DNA of 64,000 bases from Bacillota bacterium (lineage in GTDB: Bacteria > Bacillota > Clostridia > Lachnospirales > Lachnospiraceae): NCBI GenBank assembly GCA_023392615.1, contig JAEVYT010000040.1:1-64000 (forward strand), read 5' to 3'. Both the position numbers and the translations under genes were made by a program. Positions 43,147 to 51,436 of this stretch are shown one piece after another; positions within the stretch are counted from its first letter, which is position 1, and every line of letters starts with the position of its first letter. Below the pieces are notes generated by a model. The model saw nothing but the letters and a program-made list of their open reading frames with translations. It did not search any database and had not been told where the DNA came from.

Positions 43147-44769
43147 TCATGGCTGAATTTGAGAGCCAAGCGCAAGCTTTCCTAATAGGGAGCCAAGATT
43201 AAGTCCAAGTTTCTCGGACAGTGACTGAAGGTATGCCCCGATATTAATGGTAGAATAATAGTCTTGAATATTCTTCATACTATAAACCTTCGCATCTTGG
43301 TTCGGCATGGTTGGTTTGAAGTCTTTTATCGGTGTAATAGAGCTGTCTATGGTGGCTAATTTCGTAGTTCCTAGTTCAATTGTAGTTTTATTCATTTGTG
43401 TTTCATCTTTTATAGAAAAATCACTTGTTATCTGAAGACCCATCAAATCAGATGAGGATAAGTAATATGTGCCGGAGTGGAGTGAATGTTTCTTTTTGCT
43501 TACTGTTTTGATGTCTTTATATTTAAGATCTATGTCGATGTCTTTCAAATCGGTTTTAGCTGAATTACTTAAAGTCACTACAGCATCGCCATTTACTACT
43601 CCATTACTCATTTTGTGGCTACCGGTTACATTAAATGCAGTGTAGCCTTCTTCGTTATTAATGTAGAAATTATATTCTTGATAATATTTTTTGGTTAACA
43701 GACCATATCCAAAAGAAGCTTTAGAAGCCTGTGTTGAGATATTGCGTCCCACTATATTGCCAGCACCATCTACGTATACGATCATCTTAATATCTTTATC
43801 AATCAGAGTCTCTGTACTTTTTTGTAGATTTGCTATTGCATCATTGATGGATGATTGATAATCATTTTTTGATAAATTGTATAACGGAAGTAAATTGATT
43901 ATGTAATCATCGCTCTTTGCTTGATCAAGAACAGCTTCAATAATATTTTTAGTATCTTCATTTGTAATGGTCACTGTTAATTTGGTACACTGTTTAGATA
44001 AGTTATCTAGTTTATAAACTGAATTATCATTTCGTTCTACTTTTGTTATATGATCAACAATAATGTCATTATATCGTTCTAGGAATTTGATTGTATCTGC
44101 GCTAGAAGGTATCTTTACCTTCTTTGAGATTTCTTGATTATCTTTATCATTATAAAAATTGATATAAGCGTTACTTAATTCAGGGATTCTTGCAAGATAT
44201 TTTTTGGTATTTGCATCCTGAAATAATTCCATTGATAGAATATTTGTTTTGTTCAAAGTCAGCCCGAGAGTTTGATTTAAGATATTATCCTTTTTTTCAT
44301 ATAAAAGATTTAAGCCAACACTATCAAATGTAATACCTATTTGACTTTCCAAATCTTTAAGGCTTAGATTGACAGAGCGTTTCATTAAGGAGTCTACGGA
44401 ATTACGATCTATGGACACGTCGGTTTTCATCTGATAGGCATTATCTTGTGTTGATGAGGTAACAACAGGAACATAGTTGTGAATTGCTTCTGACATTGTA
44501 CGCTTTTCGACGAATGAATAATATTCTGCAGGGTTTTTTGTCACCTTGGCGAAAGAATTCGATAGATTATCTCTAAATGCGTAGGCAGTGAGTGATCCGG
44601 TTGTGATTAATAATAACAACAGTATCAATGAAAACAATATGAACGGTTTTTTTCTACTACTTCCTGTGTAAGCAATGCCTTGGGTTAAGTCCATTGGTTC
44701 TAATTGAATACCAGGGGTCGGTTCACTGTCCGGAGTTTGAGAATTTTGATGAATGTTGTTTTCTTCCAT
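43147..44769 (-). CDS. Large membrane-anchored exported protein, function unknown
   Basis: 540 residues, minus strand, ribosome site GGGAGGAAA. A polar cytoplasmic N-terminus (1-40) is followed by one membrane helix (~43-63, FILFSLILLLLLITTGSLTAYAF) and a ~475-residue external domain rich in Asn, Ser, Thr and Lys. It alternates short beta-type stretches (LDLKYKD, VVTLSNSA) and ends with a hydrophobic LGLNLGSLLGKLAL segment. No catalytic motif or repeat is recognised. It resembles uncharacterised Lachnospiraceae surface proteins. Divergent from the cellobiose phosphorylase gene. Confidence 0.75.
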   Translation of the reverse strand: MEENNIHQNSQTPDSEPTPGIQLEPMDLTQGIAYTGSSRKKPFILFSLILLLLLITTGSLTAYAFRDNLSNSFAKVTKNPAEYYSFVEKRTMSEAIHNYVPVVTSSTQDNAYQMKTDVSIDRNSVDSLMKRSVNLSLKDLESQIGITFDSVGLNLLYEKKDNILNQTLGLTLNKTNILSMELFQDANTKKYLARIPELSNAYINFYNDKDNQEISKKVKIPSSADTIKFLERYNDIIVDHITKVERNDNSVYKLDNLSKQCTKLTVTITNEDTKNIIEAVLDQAKSDDYIINLLPLYNLSKNDYQSSINDAIANLQKSTETLIDKDIKMIVYVDGAGNIVGRNISTQASKASFGYGLLTKKYYQEYNFYINNEEGYTAFNVTGSHKMSNGVVNGDAVVTLSNSAKTDLKDIDIDLKYKDIKTVSKKKHSLHSGTYYLSSSDLMGLQITSDFSIKDETQMNKTTIELGTTKLATIDSSITPIKDFKPTMPNQDAKVYSMKNIQDYYSTINIGAYLQSLSEKLGLNLGSLLGKLALGSQIQP

Positions 44770-44927
44770 AATTTCCTCCCCATTAATACATATTGAATAA
44801 AATTAATATCCGATTCGTTGGATATATTATAAATAGTATATTTAAAACCCCGTAATATGTCAAGAAATGCAATAATAATACACGAATTTTAAGGAGTTTT
44901 TTTGTTTTTATTATTCTGCGTTTTCTG

Positions 44928-44956
44928 TTGAAATGGATCCTAGGTTATAATATAAT
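44928..44956 (+). promoter_or_regulatory. Sigma-A promoter of the cellobiose phosphorylase gene
   Basis: TTGAAA (44928-44933), 17-bp spacer and TATAAT (44951-44956), 39 bases before the start codon. No cre-like catabolite site is evident between them and the gene. Confidence 0.8.
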
Positions 44957-44995
44957 GGTCACTGAGAGTACAAATAGTTATAAGGAGGACTTTAA

Positions 44996-47434
44996 ATGAA
45001 ATATGGTTTTTTTGATGATGCACGGAAGGAATATGTTATTACGACACCTACTACACCATATCCGTGGATCAATTACTTAGGCTCCCAGGAGTATTTTACA
45101 TTAATCTCCAACACGGCGGGAGGCTACACTTTTTACAAGGATGCGAAGTTGAGAAGAATCACAAGATATCGTTATAATAATGTTCCGCTAGATTTGGGTG
45201 GCGGTAAATATTACTACATCAACGATGAAGGTGATGTTTGGTCTCCGGGCTGGGCACCGGCTAAAGCAGAATTGGACAAGTATGAATGTAGACATGGTAT
45301 GGGATACACTAAGATTACCGGTTCCAGAAGGGGAGTGGAAACCGAAGTAACTTATTTTGTTCCTTTGAATGAAAATGTTGAAATTCATAAGGTGGTTGTT
45401 AAGAATACGACTGACAAGAAGAAACAGGTGAAATTATTTTCCTTTATCGAGTGGTGTTTATGGAATGCTCAGGATGATATGACTAACTTCCAGAGAAATT
45501 ACAACACCGGTGAAGTAGAGGTTAAGGGCTCTGTTATCTATCACAAAACAGAATATAAGGAGAGAAGAAATCATTATGCATTCTTCTCTGTAAATACACC
45601 AATTGCAGGATTTGATTCCGATAGAGAAAGCTTTATGGGAACCTATAATGGTTTTGAAAATCCACAGGCAGTTTTGGCTGGTGAGTCCACCAATTCTGTT
45701 GCAGATGGTTGGCATCCAATTGCTTCCCACTCTATCGCAGTGGATTTAGAGCCGGGCGAATCAAAAGAATATGTTTTCTTATTGGGTTATGTTGAGAATC
45801 CTGTTGAAGACAAATGGGAAAGCAAGAACGTTATCAATAAGACAAAAGCAGAAGAAATCATCGAGAAATTCTCTACTGTTGAAGCGGTAGATAAGGCATT
45901 TGATGAACTCGCTGCATCTTGGGATATGTTATTATCCAAATATACTGTTGACTCTGCAGATGATAAGTTAAATCGTCAGGTAAATATCTGGAACCAGTAT
46001 CAGTGTATGGTTACATTTAACCTCTCTAGAAGTGCTTCTTATTTCGAGTCCGGTATCGGTAGAGGTATGGGCTTTAGAGATTCCAACCAGGATTTACTTG
46101 GTTTTGTTCATCAGATACCTGATCGAGCAAGAGAGAGAATTATTGACCTTGCTTCCACTCAGTTAGAGGATGGTGGTGCATATCATCAGTACCAACCTCT
46201 TACTAAGAAGGGTAATGATGAAATCGGTGGCGACTTCAATGATGATCCGTTATGGTTAGTACTTGCGGTAGTTGGATATATCAAAGAAACCGGTGATTTC
46301 TCAATCTTAGATGTGATGACACCATATGATAATGATGATTCCAAGGCTACACCTCTGGCTGATCACTTAAAACGTTCCATCGATCACGTAATCAATAATG
46401 TAGGACCTCATGGATTACCTCTTATCGGACGTGCTGACTGGAATGACTGTCTCAACTTAAACTGCTTCTCTACTGAGCCGGGTGAGTCCTTCCAGACTTC
46501 AACCAGTAAGGATGGCAGAGTAGCGGAGTCCGTTATGATCGCAGGTATGTTCTGTTATATCGGCGAAGAGTATGTGAAATTAATGGACAAGGTTGGTAAT
46601 AAGGCAGAAGCAGATAGAGTTACTTCAGAAGTAGGCAAGATGCGTGATGCCATCATGGAACACGGTTGGGATGGCTCTTGGTTCCTTCGTGCATATGATG
46701 ATAATGGCAATAAGATTGGTTCTGATGAAAATGAAGAGGGTAAGATCTTCATCGAATCCCAAGGTTTCTGTATCATGGGTAACTGTGGTGTAGAAGACGG
46801 TAAAGCAATTCAGACACTTGATGCAATCGAGGAACGTCTCGGAACCCAATATGGTCTTGTGTTACAGAATCCGGCGTTTACAAAGTATTACGTTGAATAC
46901 GGTGAAATCTCCACTTACCCTGCAGGTTACAAAGAGAATGCAGGTATCTTCTGTCATAACAATGCATGGATCATGATCGCAGAAGCTCTGATGGGTAGAG
47001 GCGATAAGGCGTTTGATTACTATTCAAGAATCGCTCCTGCATATACAGAAGAGTATTCTGAGATTCATAGACTTGAGCCATATGTATATTCACAGATGGT
47101 AGCAGGTAAGGATGCAAAGCGTCACGGTGAAGCAAAGAACTCCTGGTTAACAGGTACCGCTTCCTGGAACTTTGTTGCAATCTCTCAGTCCATCCTTGGT
47201 GTAAAACCGGAATACGATGGCTTACAGATAGATCCTTCCATTCCTCAGGCATGGGATAGCTATAAGATTACTCGTGAGTTCAGAGGGGATAAATATAACG
47301 TAACAGTTAAGAACCCTAACCATGTATCTAAGGGCGTAGTGAAAATGATTGTAGACGGTAAGGAAGTGGAAGGTAATATCATTCCTGTAGCCGGTGACAA
47401 GAAGGTTCACGAAGTTGAAGTTGTATTAGGCTAA
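44996..47434 (+). CDS. GH94 cellobiose phosphorylase
   Basis: 812 residues from ATG 44996, with AAGGAGG. The size and start (MKYGFFDDARKEYVITTPTTPYPWINYLG) match cellobiose phosphorylases rather than the larger cellodextrin enzymes. The beta-sandwich domain covers ~1-290, the (alpha/alpha)6 barrel ~320-740, with the general acid Asp in RADWNDCLNL (~480-483) and the phosphate-site residues in the ESGIGRGMGFRDSNQD block. It splits cellobiose with phosphate into glucose-1-phosphate and glucose in the cytoplasm, saving ATP. No sugar transporter is adjacent. Codon use is strongly biased, suggesting high expression. Confidence 0.93.
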   Translation: MKYGFFDDARKEYVITTPTTPYPWINYLGSQEYFTLISNTAGGYTFYKDAKLRRITRYRYNNVPLDLGGGKYYYINDEGDVWSPGWAPAKAELDKYECRHGMGYTKITGSRRGVETEVTYFVPLNENVEIHKVVVKNTTDKKKQVKLFSFIEWCLWNAQDDMTNFQRNYNTGEVEVKGSVIYHKTEYKERRNHYAFFSVNTPIAGFDSDRESFMGTYNGFENPQAVLAGESTNSVADGWHPIASHSIAVDLEPGESKEYVFLLGYVENPVEDKWESKNVINKTKAEEIIEKFSTVEAVDKAFDELAASWDMLLSKYTVDSADDKLNRQVNIWNQYQCMVTFNLSRSASYFESGIGRGMGFRDSNQDLLGFVHQIPDRARERIIDLASTQLEDGGAYHQYQPLTKKGNDEIGGDFNDDPLWLVLAVVGYIKETGDFSILDVMTPYDNDDSKATPLADHLKRSIDHVINNVGPHGLPLIGRADWNDCLNLNCFSTEPGESFQTSTSKDGRVAESVMIAGMFCYIGEEYVKLMDKVGNKAEADRVTSEVGKMRDAIMEHGWDGSWFLRAYDDNGNKIGSDENEEGKIFIESQGFCIMGNCGVEDGKAIQTLDAIEERLGTQYGLVLQNPAFTKYYVEYGEISTYPAGYKENAGIFCHNNAWIMIAEALMGRGDKAFDYYSRIAPAYTEEYSEIHRLEPYVYSQMVAGKDAKRHGEAKNSWLTGTASWNFVAISQSILGVKPEYDGLQIDPSIPQAWDSYKITREFRGDKYNVTVKNPNHVSKGVVKMIVDGKEVEGNIIPVAGDKKVHEVEVVLG

Positions 47435-47456
47435 TAATATAATAGATTAGTAATGT

Positions 47457-47494
47457 GCTGCCAAAGTGAAATTATTTGCTTTGGCAGCTTTTTT
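47457..47494 (+). terminator. Terminator after cellobiose phosphorylase
   Basis: GCTGCCAAAG (47457-47466) pairs with CTTTGGCAGC (47479-47488), followed by TTTTTT. Confidence 0.95.
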
Positions 47495-47625
47495 GAGTTT
47501 TGTCTAGTTGAATTGGATTAATTGCGTTTGCTATGATAATATAAGTAAGAGGGAAGAAGTGGGTAACATAGAATACATATTCATGATTACTGATATAGAA
47601 CGGAAAGATGCAGGAGGAAAAACAG

Positions 47626-48423
47626 ATGAATCAGAGGGTAAAGTGTTTTTATGCCTTAGTGATATTTATATTAGCGGAAGCAATCCAAATTGTAGTGTCA
47701 AGTATATTAATAATATTGTCCGGGTATCTGAGTGCTACGAATTCCAATGTTAATGGGATATCACAGCTAGATCTATCACAGAATATGCGATATCTAATAT
47801 CTGCGTCTTCTGTCCTTGTGTGTGGTATTGTTTTCTTTGCATTGTATATTATGGAGACACGGGGATACAAGAAAGAGAGGTTAATAACTCGCTCATCAGT
47901 TAAAATGATCATTTCTCTTATCCTGCTTGGACTCGGATGCCAGTTAGCGGTCTCCGGGACTATGAGTATGCTACAGAAGATCTTGGTAAATCTATTTGAA
48001 GAGTATGCTAATCAAATCAATTCGTTACATCAAGGAAATGCTTGGGTGGTTTTTTTGTTACTAGCTGTTATAGCTCCTATAACTGAGGAATTGATATTTA
48101 GGGGAGTGATTCTACATCATACGAACAGATATATATCTTTTTTGGGTGCAAACCTAATCCAGGCAACGTTATTTGGTATCTATCATTTTAATATCGTACA
48201 AGGAATATATGCTGCAATACTTGGATTTTTATTGGGGCTGGTGTATCATAAATTTAAAACAATTATAGCTCCGATCATACTGCATATGACTGTGAATATA
48301 AGCTCTTATTTAATTCTAGTATTTCCGGAGAGGCTATCATCCTATTTTGTAATGATATTTCTGGGGATAGGTGTGATAGTTATTATGATTAAATCTTTAA
48401 AATTATATCGAATTATCGAATGA
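47626..48423 (+). CDS. CPBP family intramembrane metalloprotease
   Basis: 265 residues from ATG 47626 after CAGGAGGAAA. About seven hydrophobic segments. The CPBP/Abi motifs are EELIFRG (motif 1, near residue 155), FGIYHFN...GIYAAILGFLLG (motif 2, catalytic His) and HMTVN (motif 4). Members process prenylated-type proteins or act in bacteriocin immunity; the substrate is unknown. A second CPBP gene lies at 58249. The preceding gene ends with its own terminator. Confidence 0.9.
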   Translation: MNQRVKCFYALVIFILAEAIQIVVSSILIILSGYLSATNSNVNGISQLDLSQNMRYLISASSVLVCGIVFFALYIMETRGYKKERLITRSSVKMIISLILLGLGCQLAVSGTMSMLQKILVNLFEEYANQINSLHQGNAWVVFLLLAVIAPITEELIFRGVILHHTNRYISFLGANLIQATLFGIYHFNIVQGIYAAILGFLLGLVYHKFKTIIAPIILHMTVNISSYLILVFPERLSSYFVMIFLGIGVIVIMIKSLKLYRIIE

Positions 48424-48995
48424 TAATAAATGAGTAAAAATTTTTACTTGCATCTAAAATAAAAATCATATATCATACTAATGACAATTGAATATTTCAT
48501 AGGGATAAATGATAATTAATTAAAACCATATCTAAATAGATGTTTCATATGCACTCTGATAAAGAGGCGTGAAGGAATAATAGGAGGAGATGAGGATTGT
48601 CATAGACCCGACTTCCGCGTACATAAAATCATTGATATATGATAAGTACGGATAATATAGGAATAACTCTTAATGGTAAGTCTTGACCCCGAAAATGATC
48701 GTGGCAGGAACTGAAAAGAACTTATTCGTTTATTTACTATGTAATTGAATTTTAAAAAGAATCGAAATGGGTTTTCTTTGTAAATAAATGATATGCTGAT
48801 TTTCTTTGGTCTGTTGCGACAATAGGAGATCAGCTTTTTTGTGCATAAAATGTATGATTTTGCATTGTAATGTGTAAAGAAGGAAACATTATATATGATT
48901 AAGAGTGTTTTAGGGAGAATGATGATATTCAGCTGTTAAAAATAAAAGTAGCGAGTTGTAAAAGGAGCCGTGATGAACGGCAGAATGGAGGAAAA
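48424..48995 (+). other. 572-base gene-free leader of the ECF transporter gene
   Basis: It holds a palindrome AGTAAAAATTTTTACT at 48433-48448, a structured segment from ~48550 to 48720, including a hairpin CGTAC...GTACG (48618-48650) and GACCCG/GACCCC elements, then an intrinsic terminator at 48795-48841 well before the coding start. This is the layout of a riboswitch or attenuator. It does not match the classes I can recognise. Confidence 0.5.
48795..48841 (+). terminator. Terminator within the ECF-gene leader
   Basis: GCTGAT (48795-48800) pairs with ATCAGC (48829-48834), then TTTTTT. The inner TTTTC/GAG part adds weak pairs. It stops 155 bases before the start codon. Confidence 0.75.
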
Positions 48996-49613
48996 ATGAA
49001 TACAACAACTAACTTACGTACCAGAAAACTGGTGCAGCTGGCACTATTCACAGCAATCATATTATTAATGGCATTTACACCAATAGGTTACATTAAGACC
49101 TTAGGGCTTGAGATTACCTTGATCGTAATCCCTGTTTCGGTAGGTGCAATTATTCTCGGACCTACAGGAGGAGCAGTACTTGGAGCGATATTTGGATTGA
49201 CAAGTTTTGCTCAATGTTTTGGTATGAGTCCATTTGGGGCAGCATTATTGGGAATTAATCCATTAGGAACTTTAATCGTATGTTTAATTCCTCGTGTACT
49301 TATGGGATGGTTAACTGGTCTTATATTTATTGGAGTAAAAAAATATAACAAAAATATCTCCTTTGCGGTTGCCAATCTTGTCGGTCCTTTGTTAAATACC
49401 ATATTTTTTATGACAACATTATTGCTATTATTCTATAACTCAGATCTCATTCAAGGTATTGCAGATCAGTTAGGTACAAAGAATATATTTGCATTTGTTA
49501 TTGCATTTGTCGGTATTAATGGATTAGTAGAGGCTATCGTTTGTTTTGTTGTGGGAACTGTAGTAGCAAAATCCGTAGATACTTTTGCGAGAAGATCATC
49601 CACTATAATCTAA
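48996..49613 (+). CDS. ECF transporter S component
   Basis: 205 residues from ATG 48996 with AATGGAGG. Six hydrophobic helices, with the ECF-S signature near the start (TRKLVQLALFTAIILLMAF) and GPTGGAVLGAIFGLTSF at ~56-72. These proteins bind one vitamin or metal and dock on a shared EcfAAT energy-coupling module, which is not encoded nearby. The substrate cannot be assigned; a pantothenate or similar vitamin is possible. The long leader suggests regulation by ligand-dependent termination. Confidence 0.88.
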   Translation: MNTTTNLRTRKLVQLALFTAIILLMAFTPIGYIKTLGLEITLIVIPVSVGAIILGPTGGAVLGAIFGLTSFAQCFGMSPFGAALLGINPLGTLIVCLIPRVLMGWLTGLIFIGVKKYNKNISFAVANLVGPLLNTIFFMTTLLLLFYNSDLIQGIADQLGTKNIFAFVIAFVGINGLVEAIVCFVVGTVVAKSVDTFARRSSTII

Positions 49614-49700
49614 ATAAATAGATTAGCAGTGTTTACACGATTTTTGATATTACCTCAATAAATAATAATGATAAAAGAATGTTTAAAACTAAAGTAACTA

Positions 49701-49730
49701 TTGACATTAACTATGTTTCTATGTTACAAT
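49701..49730 (+). promoter_or_regulatory. Sigma-A promoter of the infC operon
   Basis: TTGACA (49701-49706), an 18-bp spacer and TACAAT (49725-49730); transcription would begin near 49737 and include the leader below. Confidence 0.75.
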
Positions 49731-49736
49731 ATTTTA

Positions 49737-49985
49737 GCTGTGAGTATTGCGTAGCAATATTAACACGATAAAGAAGAGATCCATCTCTCACCCATAACGT
49801 ACGATCAGAGTTACTGTGAACGGGTTAATGCTTTTAAAAACTAATATTATTTCTATATAGAGATAATAATGTGATTGAGCTTTTAGGTGGATAATCTTTA
49901 TCCACCTATTTTTATTTTATAGAAGTTCTAATAGAAATTCTGTTATTGTAACTAATTGATTTATAACCTATGGAGGTGCAGTACT
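49737..49985 (+). promoter_or_regulatory. L20-type ribosomal protein leader (infC-rpmI-rplT)
   Basis: The ~250-base leader lies between promoter and infC. It has paired segments, for example TATTGCGTAGCAATA (a hairpin at 49745) and GAGATCCATCTC, and ends with a terminator. In Firmicutes, excess L20 binds such a leader and favours termination. I assign it by position and architecture; a covariance search would settle it. Confidence 0.65.
49884..49917 (+). terminator. Attenuator terminator of the infC leader
   Basis: TAGGTGGATA (49884-49893) pairs with TATCCACCTA (49899-49908), then TTTTTATTTT. It lies 70 bases before infC, as in L20-regulated operons. Confidence 0.9.
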
Positions 49986-50492
49986 ATTAGCGATTTAATG
50001 ATTAATGAACAAATCAGGGATAAGGAAGTTCGCCTGATTGGTGAAAACGGAGAGCAGTTAGGAATCTTGTCTTCTAAAGATGCAATGAAGATGGCGAAGG
50101 ATGCTAATCTGGATCTGGTGAAAATTGCTCCAACAGCAAAGCCACCGGTTTGCAAGATTATTGACTACGGTAAGTATAGATATGAGCTTGCAAGAAAAGA
50201 AAAGGAAGCAAAGAAGAAGCAGAAAATTACCGATGTAAAAGAAATCAGACTATCTCCGAATATCGATGATAATGATTTGAATACAAAGGCAAATCAGGCA
50301 CGCAAATTTATTACACATGGTGATAAAGTAAAAGTAGCTCTGCGTTTCCGTGGTAGAGAGATGGCACATACCTCTTCTTCTAAAGTTATCTTAGATGAAT
50401 TCTTTTCAAAACTAGAGGACATTGCCGTTGTAGAAAAACCAGCGAAGCTCGAAGGACGAAATATGATTATGTTCTTAACAGAAAAACGTTAA
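49986..50492 (+). CDS. infC: Translation initiation factor IF-3, AUU start
   Basis: 168 residues if it starts at ATT 49986, which lies 7 bases after GGAGGTG (49972-49978); the first ATG, 49998, is 19 bases away and would cut the conserved N-terminus. AUU is the known autoregulatory start of infC. The N-domain has INEQIRDKEVRLIGENGEQLGI, the linker is basic (RKEKEAKKKQK), and the C-domain has KEIRLSPNIDDNDLNTK and RFRGREMAH. It prevents subunit joining and checks initiator tRNA and start codon. First gene of infC-rpmI-rplT. Confidence 0.93.
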   Translation: MSDLMINEQIRDKEVRLIGENGEQLGILSSKDAMKMAKDANLDLVKIAPTAKPPVCKIIDYGKYRYELARKEKEAKKKQKITDVKEIRLSPNIDDNDLNTKANQARKFITHGDKVKVALRFRGREMAHTSSSKVILDEFFSKLEDIAVVEKPAKLEGRNMIMFLTEKR

Positions 50493-50573
50493 AATACTAA
50501 ATATTACAGCGTTTTGAAAGGGAACGATTAAGATAATCCCTTTTGCTGTATTAATTATTAAGGAGGAAATATC

Positions 50574-50771
50574 ATGCCAAAATTAAAAACAAGCAGAGCA
50601 GCAGCTAAGCGTTTCAAAGTAACAGGAACCGGAAAGCTTAAGAGAAGTAAAGCTTACAAGAGACATATCTTAACTAAAAAATCCGCTAAGACCAAGAGAA
50701 ATCTTAGAAAAGCAACTATTACAGATGCAACCAATGTTAAGAACATGAAGAAAATCTTACCATATCTTTAA
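50574..50771 (+). CDS. rpmI: 50S ribosomal protein L35
   Basis: 65 residues, ATG 50574 with AAGGAGG. It begins MPKLKTSRAAAKRFKVTGTGKLKR, the L35 signature, and is very basic throughout. It lies between infC and rplT as usual and is co-regulated by the upstream L20 leader. Confidence 0.98.
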   Translation: MPKLKTSRAAAKRFKVTGTGKLKRSKAYKRHILTKKSAKTKRNLRKATITDATNVKNMKKILPYL

Positions 50772-50799
50772 GAGATTGGTGATAAGGAGGAAATAGAAC

Positions 50800-51156
50800 A
50801 TGGCAAGAATTAAAGGCGGATTAAACGCTAAGAAAAGACATAATAAAGTATTGAAATTAGCTAAAGGTTATAGAGGAGCTAGATCAAAACAATATAGAGT
50901 AGCAAAGCAATCAGTTATGAGAGCTTTAACATCTTCTTTCGCTGGTAGAAAAGAGAGAAAGAGACAGTTCAGACAGTTATGGATTGCTCGTATCAATGCA
51001 GCAGCAAGATTAAACGGACTATCATACAGCAAATTAATGCACGGTTTAAAGTTAGCTAACGTTGATATCAACAGAAAGATCCTTTCTGATATGGCAATCA
51101 ACGATGCAGCAGGCTTTACTGCACTTGCTGAGCTCGCAAAATCCAAGTTAGCTTAA
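50800..51156 (+). CDS. rplT: 50S ribosomal protein L20
   Basis: 118 residues, ATG 50800 with AAGGAGG. The family pattern MARIKGGLNAKKRHNKVLKLAKGYRG and RDRRQRKR-like basic region (RKERKRQFRQLWIARINAAARLNG) is complete. It is an early assembly protein of the large subunit and, in this operon type, the repressor that acts on the leader. A strong terminator follows. Confidence 0.98.
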   Translation: MARIKGGLNAKKRHNKVLKLAKGYRGARSKQYRVAKQSVMRALTSSFAGRKERKRQFRQLWIARINAAARLNGLSYSKLMHGLKLANVDINRKILSDMAINDAAGFTALAELAKSKLA

Positions 51157-51178
51157 TTATATAAACATAATATAAATG

Positions 51179-51207
51179 AGGTGTCGCATCTGCGATACCT
51201 TTTTTTT
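51179..51207 (+). terminator. Terminator after rplT
   Basis: AGGTGTCGCA (51179-51188) pairs with TGCGATACCT (51191-51200), one wobble, followed by TTTTTTT. Confidence 0.95.
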
Positions 51208-51436
51208 AGGGAAATACCTTGATACTGTAAAGTGATAAAGTTTTGTTTCCTATATAATAATTATCATTCTGTGAAACGATTTGTACTCTATGAGTAACGG
51301 ATATTAAGATTGCAAAGAAAACGATTATATAAATTCAACTCTATCGATATAATAGAGTAAAGGGATTCTATGAAGAAAATATTCTGCTTCGGTTAATAAG
51401 AAATCAGATTGGACTATGACGGAATGGAGGATAATA

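Noticed and set aside
48550..48720. Cobalamin, lysine, THF or T-box riboswitch ahead of the ECF gene
   Set aside because: The core motifs of each class (for example GCCACTGT-type B12 box or the T-box GGGTGGNACCGCG) are absent.
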